Part shown: positions 28,705 to 37,939 of the stretch, piece by piece
How the letters are laid out: every line of letters starts with the position of its first letter
How positions within the stretch are numbered: the stretch's first letter is position 1
NCBI RefSeq assembly: GCF_042432445.1
Contig: NZ_JBHLXE010000048.1
Coordinates: forward strand, 41,407 to 105,406
Length of the DNA stretch: 64,000 bases
DNA from: Thorsellia kenyensis
Lineage (GTDB): Bacteria; Pseudomonadota; Gammaproteobacteria; Enterobacterales; Thorselliaceae
Direction of reading: 5' to 3'
Program-made: the position numbers and the translations under genes
Notes under the pieces: model-generated
Databases searched by the model: none
What the model was told of the DNA's origin: nothing
The model's input: the letters and a program-made list of their open reading frames with translations, nothing else

Positions 28705-30174
28705 ATGAGTGATGTGCCTATACATAAATTATTTATTCATGGTCAATATGTTGATGCAACTAGCAATCAAACTTTTGATGTTATCAATCCTGCAGATGGC
28801 AACCTTATTGCAAAAGTGCAAAAAGCAAGTTCTCAAGATGTGGAAGACGCAGTTAAAAGCGCTCTTGAAGGTCAAAAAGTTTGGGCTGCTACAACTGCGG
28901 TTGAAAGAAGCAGAATTTTATTGAAGGCCGTAGCACTCCTTAGGGAACGCAATGACGAACTTGCTCATATTGAAACCTTAGATACAGGTAAACCTATCAG
29001 TGAAACAAAGTATGTTGATATAGCCACCGGCGCCGATGTAATTGAATATTTTGCCGGCCTCATCACAGGTTTGCAGGGCATTCAAGTACCATTAAGAGAA
29101 AGTAGTTTTTTTTATACAAGAAGAGAACCTTTAGGTGTTATCGCAGGCATAGGCGCTTGGAATTACCCTATACAAATTGCCATGTGGAAATCAGCACCCG
29201 CTTTAGCTGCTGGAAATGCGATGGTATTTAAACCAAGTGAAATGACTCCTTTAGGGGCGCTAAAATTGGCTGAAATTTATATGGAAGCTGGGGTTCCTCC
29301 TGGTGTGTTTAATATAATTCAAGGTTCTGGCCATGATGTAGGTCAGTCACTCATTACTCATCCAAATATCGCAAAAATCTCTTTTACTGGCAGTGTAGAA
29401 ACAGGCAAAGAAGTAATGTCAGAAGGGGCTCTGTCGACTTTAAAAGAAGCAACTTTAGAACTTGGAGGGAAATCACCTCTCATTATTTTTGCAAACTGCG
29501 ATCTAAACAGAGCCGTTGATATCGCTATGATGGCAAATTTTTATAGTACTGGTCAAGTCTGCACTAATGGAACACGAGTATTCATCCCACAAGAGTTAAA
29601 AACCGCATTCGAAGAAAAGATAATTGAAAAAATTAAAAATATTCACATGGGAGATCCTTTAAATCCAGATACAAATTTTGGCCCTCTGGTTGGATTTGAA
29701 CACATGAATAACGTACTTCGCTATATAGAAAAGGGCAAGACCGAAGGGGCTAGATTACTTACTGGTGGCAACAGAGCAAAAGGTAATTTCGCCAAAGGTG
29801 CATACATTGAACCTACTGTTTTTGTTGATTGCACGGATGATATGTCAATTTTTAAAGAAGAAATTTTCGGTCCTGTAATGTGTGTCACTACTTATCAAAC
29901 AGAAGATGAAGTTATCCAGCGTGCAAATGATACTGAATTTGGCCTGGCTGCAGGTATTGTTACTGATAATTTAAGCCAAGCTCATCGTGTAATAAATAAA
30001 TTAGAAGCTGGAATTTGTTGGATTAATACATGGGGAGAGTCCCCAGCACAGATGCCTGTAGGAGGATATAAACAATCTGGTATTGGCCGTGAAAATGGAA
30101 TAACGACTTTAGAACATTACACACAAATCAAATCAATACAGATCGAACTTGGTGATTTTAACTCTGTATTTTAA
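28705..30174 (+). CDS. betB: Betaine aldehyde dehydrogenase
   Basis: 489 residues (E. coli 490). It oxidises betaine aldehyde to glycine betaine with NAD(P)+, the second step of osmoprotectant synthesis from choline. The catalytic Cys lies near residue 286 in GQVCTNGTRVF and the general-base Glu in LELGGKSPL. The cofactor-binding FTGSVETGKEV and PWNYP-like IGAWNYPIQIAMWK are in place. AAGGAGG stands seven bases before the ATG. It is the middle gene of betI-betB-betA. Confidence 0.96.
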   Translation: MSDVPIHKLFIHGQYVDATSNQTFDVINPADGNLIAKVQKASSQDVEDAVKSALEGQKVWAATTAVERSRILLKAVALLRERNDELAHIETLDTGKPISETKYVDIATGADVIEYFAGLITGLQGIQVPLRESSFFYTRREPLGVIAGIGAWNYPIQIAMWKSAPALAAGNAMVFKPSEMTPLGALKLAEIYMEAGVPPGVFNIIQGSGHDVGQSLITHPNIAKISFTGSVETGKEVMSEGALSTLKEATLELGGKSPLIIFANCDLNRAVDIAMMANFYSTGQVCTNGTRVFIPQELKTAFEEKIIEKIKNIHMGDPLNPDTNFGPLVGFEHMNNVLRYIEKGKTEGARLLTGGNRAKGNFAKGAYIEPTVFVDCTDDMSIFKEEIFGPVMCVTTYQTEDEVIQRANDTEFGLAAGIVTDNLSQAHRVINKLEAGICWINTWGESPAQMPVGGYKQSGIGRENGITTLEHYTQIKSIQIELGDFNSVF

Positions 30175-30260
30175 TCTCCCAAATATATTTATGCGTCTTA
30201 GACCTGCTGTGGAAAAGTGCTCTATGTTTGTCACATTAAATTTTATTATGAGGATTTTAC

Positions 30261-31940
30261 ATGCCCAATACACTCAAAAAAGAATACGATTACATTATTA
30301 TTGGTGCTGGTTCAGCTGGTAATGTTCTAGCGACTAGATTGACTGAAGACCCTAATATTTCAGTTTTGTTACTAGAAGCAGGAGGTCCTGATTATCGTTT
30401 GGACTTCAGAACACAAATGCCTGCAGCTCTAGCCTATCCACTTCAAGGAACCCGTTATAATTGGGCCTATAAAACGGAACCTGAACCTTTTATGAATAAT
30501 CGACGAATGGATTGTGGAAGAGGTAAAGGATTAGGTGGTTCCTCCTTGATAAACGGAATGTGTTATATTCGCGGTAATGCTATGGATTATGATAATTGGG
30601 CAAATATAAAAGGCTTGGAACAATGGGCTTATAACAATTGCCTGCCCTATTTTAAAAAATCTGAAACAAGAGATATAGGTGCTAATGAATATCATGGAGA
30701 TTCAGGCCCTGTCCGTGTTACAACGCCTAAATTAAATAATAATGTGCTCTTTCATGCCATGGTCGATGCTGCTGTTCAAGCTGGATTTCCTCGTACGGAT
30801 GACTTGAATGGTTTTCAACAAGAGGGTTTTGGACCTATGGATAGAACTGTAACACCAAATGGTAGGCGATCTAGTACAGCTAGAGGCTACCTTGATCTAT
30901 CGAAAAATAGAAATAATCTAACTATTGTCACACATGCAACTACTGATACAATTTTGTTTTCAAATAAAACAGCGATTGGAGTCAAATGGATTCAAAATAA
31001 GAAAACACATGAAACTTTTGTGAATCGCGAAGTTATTCTCTGCGCAGGGGCTATTGCTTCTCCACAAATTCTTCAACGTTCTGGTATAGGTCCACGTAAA
31101 TTATTAGAAGAATTAGATATCCACGTAGTCAATCAACTTCCTGGTGTTGGGCAAAATCTTCAAGATCATCTAGAATTATATTTGCAATTTGAATGTAAAA
31201 AGCCTGTTTCTATTTACCCTGCAACAAAATGGCATAGAAAACTGATGATCGGTGCACAATGGTTATTTAAAGGTACAGGGCTAGGGGCCAGTAATCAATT
31301 TGAAGCAGGGGGATTCATCCGTACTCATGAAGAATTTGAGTGGCCTAATATTCAATATCATTTTTTACCAATTGCTGTTAATTACAATGGTTCCAATCCA
31401 ATTAATTACCACAGTTTTCAGGCGCATATGGGCTCAATGAGATCTCCTAGCAGAGGAAGAATTCAAGTCAAGTCTAAAAATCCATTTGATCACCCTAGTA
31501 TCTTATTCAACTATATGTCCCATGAACAGGATTGGAAGGAATTTCGAGCGGGCATTAGAATTACAAGAGAAATATTCAAGCAACCAGCGTTAGCTCCTTA
31601 TGTAGGTAAAGAGATTTCACCGAGTATCAATGTCACAACTGACAATGAGCTAGATAATTTTGTAAAACAATTTGGCGAAACTGCTTATCACCCTTCCTGT
31701 TCAAATAAGATGGGTTACGATGATATGAGCGTAGTTGATGCAACAGGTAAAGTACATGAAATTGAAGGAATACGTGTCGTGGATGCTTCAATTATGCCTG
31801 AAATAATCACTGGTAATTTAAATGCTTGTACAATTATGATGGCTGAAAAAATTGCGGATATTATAATGAAAAAAGCGCCATTACCTGTATCAGATGCCCC
31901 TTACTTTAAAGCCAATAATACTCCAATCAGGAATGTTTGA
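30261..31940 (+). CDS. betA: Choline dehydrogenase
   Basis: 559 residues (E. coli 556), an FAD-dependent GMC oxidoreductase that oxidises choline to betaine aldehyde at the membrane. The dinucleotide-binding IIGAGSAGNVLATRLTED is near residues 13-30. GMC signatures follow: GRGKGLGGSSLINGMCYIRG and GAIASPQILQRSGIGP. The catalytic His region near the C-terminus (ETAYHPSCSNKMG) is intact, as is VVDASIMPEIITGNLNA. AGGA precedes the ATG. The 86-base gap after betB has no obvious terminator. Confidence 0.96.
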   Translation: MPNTLKKEYDYIIIGAGSAGNVLATRLTEDPNISVLLLEAGGPDYRLDFRTQMPAALAYPLQGTRYNWAYKTEPEPFMNNRRMDCGRGKGLGGSSLINGMCYIRGNAMDYDNWANIKGLEQWAYNNCLPYFKKSETRDIGANEYHGDSGPVRVTTPKLNNNVLFHAMVDAAVQAGFPRTDDLNGFQQEGFGPMDRTVTPNGRRSSTARGYLDLSKNRNNLTIVTHATTDTILFSNKTAIGVKWIQNKKTHETFVNREVILCAGAIASPQILQRSGIGPRKLLEELDIHVVNQLPGVGQNLQDHLELYLQFECKKPVSIYPATKWHRKLMIGAQWLFKGTGLGASNQFEAGGFIRTHEEFEWPNIQYHFLPIAVNYNGSNPINYHSFQAHMGSMRSPSRGRIQVKSKNPFDHPSILFNYMSHEQDWKEFRAGIRITREIFKQPALAPYVGKEISPSINVTTDNELDNFVKQFGETAYHPSCSNKMGYDDMSVVDATGKVHEIEGIRVVDASIMPEIITGNLNACTIMMAEKIADIIMKKAPLPVSDAPYFKANNTPIRNV

Positions 31941-32045
31941 TCAGGATTCATAGTTTATTTAGTTGTGTTGACATTTAACTTTAAAACACAATCACATTCA
32001 AAATGATTGGAAATAGATCTTTCAAATTATATATCTTTGATAATA

Positions 32046-32105
32046 GGCATGACACTTTTATAATTTACTTGTAATAGAGCATTATAAAAATATAAGCGTC
32101 ATGCC
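32046..32105. repeat. 60-bp palindromic element, copy 1
   Basis: Exactly 60 bases that begin GGCATGACACTTTTATA and end TATAAGCGTCATGCC, so the ends form an imperfect inverted repeat around an AT-rich middle. A related 60-base element lies at 35205-35264 in opposite orientation (about 38 of 60 positions agree by my hand alignment). It follows betA by 105 bases. It could be a small non-autonomous mobile element or an extragenic palindrome. Confidence 0.65.
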
Positions 32106-32182
32106 AAGTTTAATTTAACAAGCTGAACAGTAGAATTATCTAACAGACCGATGGTTGTCAAGCAACCTTCTTAGTGATAATT

Positions 32183-32345
32183 ATGAATTTTGATAATGCG
32201 GATATCAAAGAATATGATCAGTTATTACTCGTTGTAGGTTATATTAAAAAATACAATTAAAATTGAATGTATCTATCATGTGATGCTTAAAAATAAACCG
32301 TGCACTTTAAGTCATAGTGAAACTATTATACTGATGCTTATATAA
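32183..32345 (+). pseudogene. IS1634-type transposase N-terminus, heavily decayed
   Basis: An ATG at 32183 opens MNFDNADIKEYDQLLLVVGY, then IKKYN and a stop. A shifted frame continues with KNKPCTLSHSETIILMLI. This matches piece by piece the better-kept copy at 58475 (MNFDNADVYDYVHLGLVLGF and KTKPCYINHCQAVVAMLLY). Both resemble the DUF4277 N-terminal domain of IS1634 transposases. The remaining catalytic part is gone. Confidence 0.7.
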
Positions 32346-32985
32346 CCCGATAAATTTTTCATCTAGGCACTCTCCCTTGGGCTATTTTATCTCTCAATAG
32401 CCATTATACGACCATCATGAAAGTTGAAATATGCACCTGAAAAATTTGCATCGCCATGCAAAGTGTCATTTCATAAAGTGAACAATCAGCTGTTCTTACA
32501 ACATAGTGGGAATTAGTAAGATTCTGTTTTTATAATTCATTGAAACAATATTGAATTTGAAAATTATGCCCTGCTAATAACATGATTAATAATTTCTAAA
32601 CATCAGGACCATATCTTTTATTTAATTGGCTATCGTGGATTTTTCAAAAACTATCTCGCATACAATACTGTTTAAAGTCCCTAACAATCGAGGTATAAAG
32701 AAGAATAGAGCTAAATCTAGTATTTTTCATCTCTTGAAATAGGGAGTCTTGCATAATACACAACTAATGTTCTGTGTGGTCTGATTAGGTCAATCCATAA
32801 TTTAACCTTACAATCAATAATTTACTTTTTAAATTTATATCCTCTAATCGGAACATTTCCTATAACTAGAATATATAAAAAATGAATTAACACTTTTTTA
32901 AATAGTAGAGGATTTATGTATCTCAGTTCAAATAAGTTATATGTATTTTGAGTAAAAATAAAATACCTTGTACTTGCAAAAAAAT
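32346..32985. other. Gene-free stretch upstream of the marR-like gene
   Basis: About 640 bases with stops in all frames and no ribosome binding site followed by an open frame. It probably holds decayed mobile DNA like its surroundings, but I cannot identify any piece. Confidence 0.4.
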
Positions 32986-33045
32986 TTGACACTACAAGTG
33001 TTACGCGCTTATAATTTAGTTAGGTGGCTAACTAAATTATAAGCG
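32986..33045 (+). promoter_or_regulatory. Consensus promoter overlaid by a perfect 18-bp inverted repeat
   Basis: A consensus -35 TTGACA (32986-32991) and -10 TATAAT (33010-33015) are 18 bases apart. The inverted repeat CGCTTATAATTTAGTTAG (33006-33023), spacer GTGG, then its exact complement (33028-33045), starts at the -10 and covers the likely start point. Any protein bound here would shut the promoter. It ends 10 bases before the marR-like ATG, so the leader RNA could also fold and mask that start. Confidence 0.8.
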
Positions 33046-33055
33046 GACTATTTTT

Positions 33056-33535
33056 ATGTATTTAGAATCAAAATATAGAACATTAACGAGTATTTTAAAA
33101 AAGCAGCATATAAACAATCTTGTGGGTATTGAGGCTTGTTTTATGCTACTTTCCTATGCAGACAAAATAAATCAAGCTTGTGCTAAAAAATTAGGAGAAC
33201 ATCAATTATCTGAGAGTAGATTCATGATTCTTACGCTTTTGTTGGAATATGATGTACTGTCGTCAAAAAAAATTGCAACGTTATGCGGGGTGACTAAACC
33301 TACAATGACATCTTTAATCCACTCTTTACTTAAGGACGAATTAGTTTATAAAAATAAAACCAGTCAGGATGGACGACAAGTGGATATTAAACTGACTGAA
33401 AAAGGAAAAAAGTTAATCATGAATCTATTTCAAGATCATATTTCTTGGATTGAAAGTATTACCAAGCAGTTTTCTGTTCTTGAACTAGAGACCTTAACAA
33501 ACCTGTTAAATAAAATCACTGTATCCAAAAATTAA
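33056..33535 (+). CDS. MarR-family transcriptional regulator
   Basis: 159 residues with the winged helix-turn-helix in the middle. The recognition region LSSKKIATLCGVTKPTMTSL is followed by LLKDELVYKNKTSQDGRQVDI, where DGR forms the wing tip, then LTEKGKKL, all standard for MarR proteins. These act as dimers that release DNA on binding small ligands or on oxidation. The single N-terminal Cys pair positions (about 28 and 39) are not a known sensor. The perfect inverted repeat over its own promoter argues for autorepression. The next gene begins 7 bases after its stop, so it should control that HEAT-repeat protein too. Confidence 0.88.
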   Translation: MYLESKYRTLTSILKKQHINNLVGIEACFMLLSYADKINQACAKKLGEHQLSESRFMILTLLLEYDVLSSKKIATLCGVTKPTMTSLIHSLLKDELVYKNKTSQDGRQVDIKLTEKGKKLIMNLFQDHISWIESITKQFSVLELETLTNLLNKITVSKN

Positions 33536-33542
33536 GTAGTCA

Positions 33543-34364
33543 TTGATAAATAATGAATTGAGAAAATCAGCAATGCAAAGATTAGATAAATTAAATCAAG
33601 GCCTTGAAAGCACTACCCATCTTCAGGAATGTTTACAAATAAACCAAGAATTTCTTTTTAAATCGGTTATTGCGGAATTTTGTGAACAATCTTCTTTGAA
33701 TGAAATGCTAATTGCACTTGACAAGAATTCAACAGAAGGTATTTTATCAAAAATGAAAGGGATAGGAAAAGTTCTAGCTGATGCAATTACCCATGGAAAT
33801 ATTACAAATGAAGCGTATGCATACCTGTCAAAACATCCATCAGACACAGTGAGGGGATGGGTCTGCTTTAGTTTAGCTTTCCAAACACCTGACCTTTCAG
33901 TGCCTGAGCTATTAGACAAAATTAAACTTTTTGCCATTGATAATCACTTTGGCGTTCGAGAATGGGCTTGGATGGCGATACGAGAAAAATTAGCTTTAGA
34001 ATTAACCACCTCAATAAAATTATTGTCACCATGGGTAGAGGATTTAAATCCCCTAATGAGACGTTTTGCTGTTGAATGCTTAAGACCCAGAGGGGTTTGG
34101 TGTAAGCATATTGCTGAACTCAAAAAAACACCACAAATGGCTTTGATAATACTTGAACCATTAAAAAATGAACCTGAAAAATATGTCCAAGATTCCGTTG
34201 CTAACTGGTTAAATGATGCGAGTAAAAGCTCCCCTTCCTTTGTATTTAACTTATGCTCAAGATGGTTGACAGAAAGTGAAACCCCCTATACTCAGCGTAT
34301 TGTCAAGCAAGCATTAAGAACAATAAATAAAAAATTTTTGAATGACACATTAAAAGTTCAATGA
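33543..34364 (+). CDS. AlkD-like HEAT-repeat protein, putative DNA alkylation repair
   Basis: 273 residues from a TTG at 33543; an ATG at 33573 would give 263 and is a fair alternative, as neither has a strong ribosome binding site. The protein is all alpha-helical with HEAT-like repeats. RGWVCFSLA, FAIDNHFGVREWAWMAIRE, RRFAVECLRPRGVWCKHI and YVQDSVANWLNDASKSSP resemble the DNA alkylation repair (AlkC/AlkD-type, PF08713) family. Those glycosylases remove bulky alkylated bases from DNA. The family's key Trp, Asp and Arg are plausible here but I cannot assign them. It forms an operon with the MarR regulator, which suggests induction by a toxic small molecule. Confidence 0.75.
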   Translation: MINNELRKSAMQRLDKLNQGLESTTHLQECLQINQEFLFKSVIAEFCEQSSLNEMLIALDKNSTEGILSKMKGIGKVLADAITHGNITNEAYAYLSKHPSDTVRGWVCFSLAFQTPDLSVPELLDKIKLFAIDNHFGVREWAWMAIREKLALELTTSIKLLSPWVEDLNPLMRRFAVECLRPRGVWCKHIAELKKTPQMALIILEPLKNEPEKYVQDSVANWLNDASKSSPSFVFNLCSRWLTESETPYTQRIVKQALRTINKKFLNDTLKVQ

Positions 34365-34990
34365 GATCATTGAATTATTGTAAGAAATTCTATCTATCTT
34401 TTTGCCATACTATCATTGTTTAAGTGATGATTAAATCCGTTTCTCTTGGGCTAACTTTACCTAATCTTAGGTTAGAGTTCTAACATATATTATAGAGAGG
34501 TGTTTATCTTTGTTAGATTAATGATCATTAGTTATTTTTTGGTGCTATTGATATTTTGAGACCATATTTGGCCTATCTGCATGACAACATCACAATAAAA
34601 GAAGTTTCAATCTTCTAACTAAAACACATTTGGAATTTATCATACCAAGTTACAATTACTCTATATTGCTTTATTTTAGCAAAAGCATTGCCAACCAAGT
34701 GCCGTATTTTGAATAAGTATTTATCAATTGCTCCGAGCTTTAACTCCCTAGCTTAAATAAGTTTTAGGATAAGGGACGTTTTGTTAAAGTTGACAACAAT
34801 CTATCTTTAAACTTTTGAGTCAAAAAATTTCAATAACAAGATTTATTTTAGTAGAATTACATCCACAACTTTTAACAATAGCTTCACAGCTATCTCTTAC
34901 TGCACTGGTAGTCTGCTGACGTGCAGTGCCAATTGACCCTCAGCTAAAACCCATTTTGTATCTGCGGTACGTGGCAACTGCCTTAAAACT

Positions 34991-35113
34991 CTAAAAAGCA
35001 TTGTTTATTAGCTCATCAATTAAATGGTTTAAAACATCATTCCAATGCCCCCCATAATAGGGTAATTCACGCCAGGGATAACAGCGAGGACTTATATCAA
35101 GCAGCCACAAACA
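34991..35113 (-). pseudogene. Transposase-like fragment (IS5 type?)
   Basis: An open minus-strand piece reads CLWLLDISPRCYPWRELPYY then GGHWNDVLNHLIDELINNAF and a stop. The W-R-x-L-P ... G-x-W pattern resembles the N-terminal domain of IS5-family transposases. No start or catalytic residues remain. The stretch 34365-34990 and the bases up to 35204 hold no gene I can support; they look like similar decay. Confidence 0.4.
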
Positions 35114-35204
35114 ATAATCGGTATGATACTTTGATATAACCTAAACTAAGGTATTTAAAAAGTCTTATTGGTACTCTCACTTTATATCTGATAAATTTAA
35201 TCTT

Positions 35205-35264
35205 GGCATGACACTTTCACTTTAATAATATTGGTTAATAAGCGAATTATTAATGTGCCATGCC
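35205..35264. repeat. 60-bp palindromic element, copy 2
   Basis: Exactly 60 bases beginning GGCATGACACTTTCAC and ending AATGTGCCATGCC. Its reverse complement aligns end to end with the element at 32046-32105. The two copies bracket the MarR/HEAT-repeat unit. It lies 90 bases beyond the serC stop. Confidence 0.65.
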
Positions 35265-35354
35265 TACTTATTAATTCTATTCATTTCAATTGTTGATTTA
35301 TCAGACGCTTAGCCCTACTTATTTTTTCATCTCATGCCAACAACTCTAAAAAGC

Positions 35355-36443
35355 CTATCCTCTTTTTCTAGCAAATTCATTCATAAAATCACACAGTGCT
35401 TTAACGCCATCTAAACCCATCGCATTATAAATAGATGCTCTTACGCCCCCAACAGCTCTATGACCTTTAAGTGCTTGAAGACCCTCTTGTTCTGCTTCCT
35501 TTAAAAACAGAGCGTCTAAACTATTGTCAGCTAATTGAAATGGCACATTCATCCATGAACGATTTTGTGCACAAATTTGATTGATATAAAAATCATTTTC
35601 ATCGATTGTTTTATAAAGTAAGGCTTGCTTTTCATCATTACGTGCTTCCATCCCTTTAACGCCGCCTTGTTGTTTTAACCACTCAAAGACAAGTCCTGTC
35701 ATATACCAAGCAAACGTAGGAGGAGTATTAAACATAGAGTCATTTTTAGCAAGTACTTGATAATTTAAAACCGATGGCGTGTGAAGATGAGCTCTATCAA
35801 GTAAATCTTCCCTAATAATTACGATGGTTAACCCTGCAGGGCCAATGTTTTTTTGTGCACCAGCATAAATGACACCAAAACGCGTCACATCAATTTCGCG
35901 TGATAATATAGAGGATGAGTAGTCAGCAACCACAACTTTATCTCCAAAATCTGGCGCTTCATGGATAGCAATTCCATCAATTGTTTCATTAGGGCAATAA
36001 TGAATAAATGCGCTATCATCAGATACAGCCCAATCTTTCATTGCTTTGACCCCTTTCATTCCATCCGGATGAATATGGTTAATATTTATGGCATTCACTT
36101 TGCAATATTTAGTTGCTTCTTCGATCGCACTATGAGCCCAGTACCCACCATCAATATAATCAGCGGTAGTTTTATGACCCAATAGATTTAATGGCACTGC
36201 AGCAAATTGTGCGCGTCCTCCGCCTTGGCAAAATAAGATCTTATAATTAGTAGGGATATTCATTAAGTCCCGTAAATCTTGTTCAGCTTTAGCAGCAATA
36301 TCCATAAATGGCTTACCTCTATGACTAACTTCCATAACCGAAGTTCCTTGATTTTTCCAATCTAAGAGCTCAGATTGTGCTTTAAGCAAAACATCTCTTG
36401 GCAATATCGCAGGACCTGCGCTAAAGTTATATACTGGCTTCAT
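35355..36443 (-). CDS. serC: Phosphoserine aminotransferase
   Basis: 362 residues (E. coli 362), a PLP enzyme. It converts 3-phosphohydroxypyruvate to phosphoserine for serine synthesis and takes part in the pyridoxal phosphate pathway. The PLP lysine is Lys198 in VIYAGAQKNIGPAG, the same number as in E. coli. NFSAGPAILP, MEVSHRGKPF, FCQGGGRAQF and the C-terminal HRAVGGVRASIYNAMG are intact. AAAGGAGAG precedes the ATG. ycdY lies 44 bases upstream on the same strand, so the two may share a transcript. aroA, its usual partner, is not here. Confidence 0.96.
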   Translation of the reverse strand: MKPVYNFSAGPAILPRDVLLKAQSELLDWKNQGTSVMEVSHRGKPFMDIAAKAEQDLRDLMNIPTNYKILFCQGGGRAQFAAVPLNLLGHKTTADYIDGGYWAHSAIEEATKYCKVNAININHIHPDGMKGVKAMKDWAVSDDSAFIHYCPNETIDGIAIHEAPDFGDKVVVADYSSSILSREIDVTRFGVIYAGAQKNIGPAGLTIVIIREDLLDRAHLHTPSVLNYQVLAKNDSMFNTPPTFAWYMTGLVFEWLKQQGGVKGMEARNDEKQALLYKTIDENDFYINQICAQNRSWMNVPFQLADNSLDALFLKEAEQEGLQALKGHRAVGGVRASIYNAMGLDGVKALCDFMNEFARKRG

Positions 36444-36487
36444 AAACTCTCCTTTGTATTAAAGTTTCAATTAAATGGCAAATTATT

Positions 36488-37159
36488 TTATTCAATAGCC
36501 TTAGAAAGCTCATCGTTTGATAATTCAATTTCAAATTCATCCACAAGATCACGTGTGATCGTTGCCAGTACTTTATAAAAATCATTCTGACTGTAGGTTT
36601 CTATTTTACTAAGAATTTTTTTGCTTAATGGCAGTATAAAATCAAAAAATAATAATGACTGGTTTTCACTGAGTTGTTCTAAAACCAGTTTTTTTTGTTC
36701 ACTTAAATTTCCTGAGCTTTGCTGTTCAGAAACTTGTTCTTCTCTTTTAGTCTCTAGCCATGCTAAAAGCAGCCATAAAAAGCCATAATGTGTTATGTTA
36801 CTTTCCTGACTGATAGGCATAGCTGTCTCTTCAATTACTCTATTTATAAATTCAAGAGCTTGTTCTTTTTCATTATTCTCAATTAAATGTATAATATCAA
36901 GGCAAACCGGTGCATTATGAAGTTCAAATAATTTCTTGTATTCCAAAATAATCTTCCCTTTATCCGATTTTTCTAATCGCTTAAAAAGATCATCATGCTT
37001 TAAAGGCCAAATAGACTGAATTTTACCTTCAAAAATCATATCATAAAGGCTAATTAACACTGTGCATTCTGGATTACGATAAAATAAATTACCAATGATT
37101 CTCATCATTGCAGCTAAGTCATTCATATTTCTAATTTGTGGTGCTTCTGTATTTGACAT
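36488..37159 (-). CDS. ycdY: TorD-family chaperone YcdY
   Basis: 223 residues, all-helical TorD/DmsD-like protein; E. coli YcdY is about 184. The start of the domain, RIIGNLFYRNPECTVLISLY, and EGKIQSIWPLKHDDLFKRLE fit YcdY well. Later family positions are EYKKLFELHNAPVCL, HYGFLWLLLAWLE and FDFILPLSKKI. A Ser/Gln/Glu-rich insertion near residues 145-170 explains the extra length. YcdY in E. coli assists the zinc protein YcdX and swarming. AGGA precedes the ATG. No molybdoenzyme or ycdX lies nearby. Confidence 0.8.
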   Translation of the reverse strand: MSNTEAPQIRNMNDLAAMMRIIGNLFYRNPECTVLISLYDMIFEGKIQSIWPLKHDDLFKRLEKSDKGKIILEYKKLFELHNAPVCLDIIHLIENNEKEQALEFINRVIEETAMPISQESNITHYGFLWLLLAWLETKREEQVSEQQSSGNLSEQKKLVLEQLSENQSLLFFDFILPLSKKILSKIETYSQNDFYKVLATITRDLVDEFEIELSNDELSKAIE

Positions 37160-37203
37160 AAACTTTCCTATTGCTATTAGGATAACATCCCTAGTAAACT
37201 TAA

Positions 37204-37806
37204 TTATAAGTTATTTTTTATTAATAAGTCATCTGCTTGGTGTTTTGCATAAGTCTTTATTAATGGCATAAACTGAAAAAAATCATTTTCAAAATCACTA
37301 TAATCTAATAGTAATTCCCTTATCGATTGATGCATTATCGATTGGCGAGGCTTTCTCTTATCCATTTGCACTAAAATTTCCTCCAAGCCTTCAATGGTTT
37401 TATACTTTAAAAACCAATTTTCACTTAATAAAATTGGGACAATCCTTTGAGAGCTTTTAGGTAAAATTGACAGATGATCTTCTAGCTGTAAATAAAAATT
37501 CCGGATGAAAACTTCAAGCTTAACTGAATGAAATTGGCTAAAATATTTGGCGAGAAAATGATCATAAAACATATCAACGATCACAGGACTATAGTGCCTA
37601 TATTGTTCAAACAGACGTCTAACACTTTGTCTAAAAATAGGATGTCCATCCGTATAGCTATCAATTTTGCGGTGTAATAAAATACCAATACGCATCTCTC
37701 CATGATAATTGAGATAATCCTTTCCTTTCACTGAATCAGCAATAAAATTACCAATGGCTCTTAATGGGATGTTGTCTGACAAATAGACATGCGCTAAAAA
37801 ATTCAT
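37204..37806 (-). CDS. acpH: Acyl carrier protein phosphodiesterase family protein
   Basis: 200 residues (E. coli AcpH 193). It would remove the 4'-phosphopantetheine arm from holo-acyl carrier protein. Family marks are MNFLAHVYLSD, GNFIADSVKGKDY, GILLHRKIDSYTDGHPIFRQS, and VDMFYDHFLAKYF, which carry the His and Asp residues of the HD-like metal site. GAGG lies before the ATG. It sits between ycdY and the yidC operon terminator on the same strand. Confidence 0.88.
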   Translation of the reverse strand: MNFLAHVYLSDNIPLRAIGNFIADSVKGKDYLNYHGEMRIGILLHRKIDSYTDGHPIFRQSVRRLFEQYRHYSPVIVDMFYDHFLAKYFSQFHSVKLEVFIRNFYLQLEDHLSILPKSSQRIVPILLSENWFLKYKTIEGLEEILVQMDKRKPRQSIMHQSIRELLLDYSDFENDFFQFMPLIKTYAKHQADDLLIKNNL

Positions 37807-37892
37807 AAAACCTCAGGTTCAATTGATTTAATCAATTATGCTTTCAGTACTATAAAAATCATCAGGTCAGTTTCTTAATTTTCGATTTTAGC

Positions 37893-37923
37893 AAGACAAA
37901 AAAAACGGCCTTAAAAAGACCGT
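37893..37923 (-). terminator. Terminator of the rpmH-yidC operon
   Basis: Read on the minus strand, ACGGTC-TTTTTAA-GGCCGT forms a stem (one wobble pair) followed by eight T. It lies 17 bases after the yidC stop. Confidence 0.8.
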
Positions 37924-37939
37924 CTAATAAAAGATTTAA

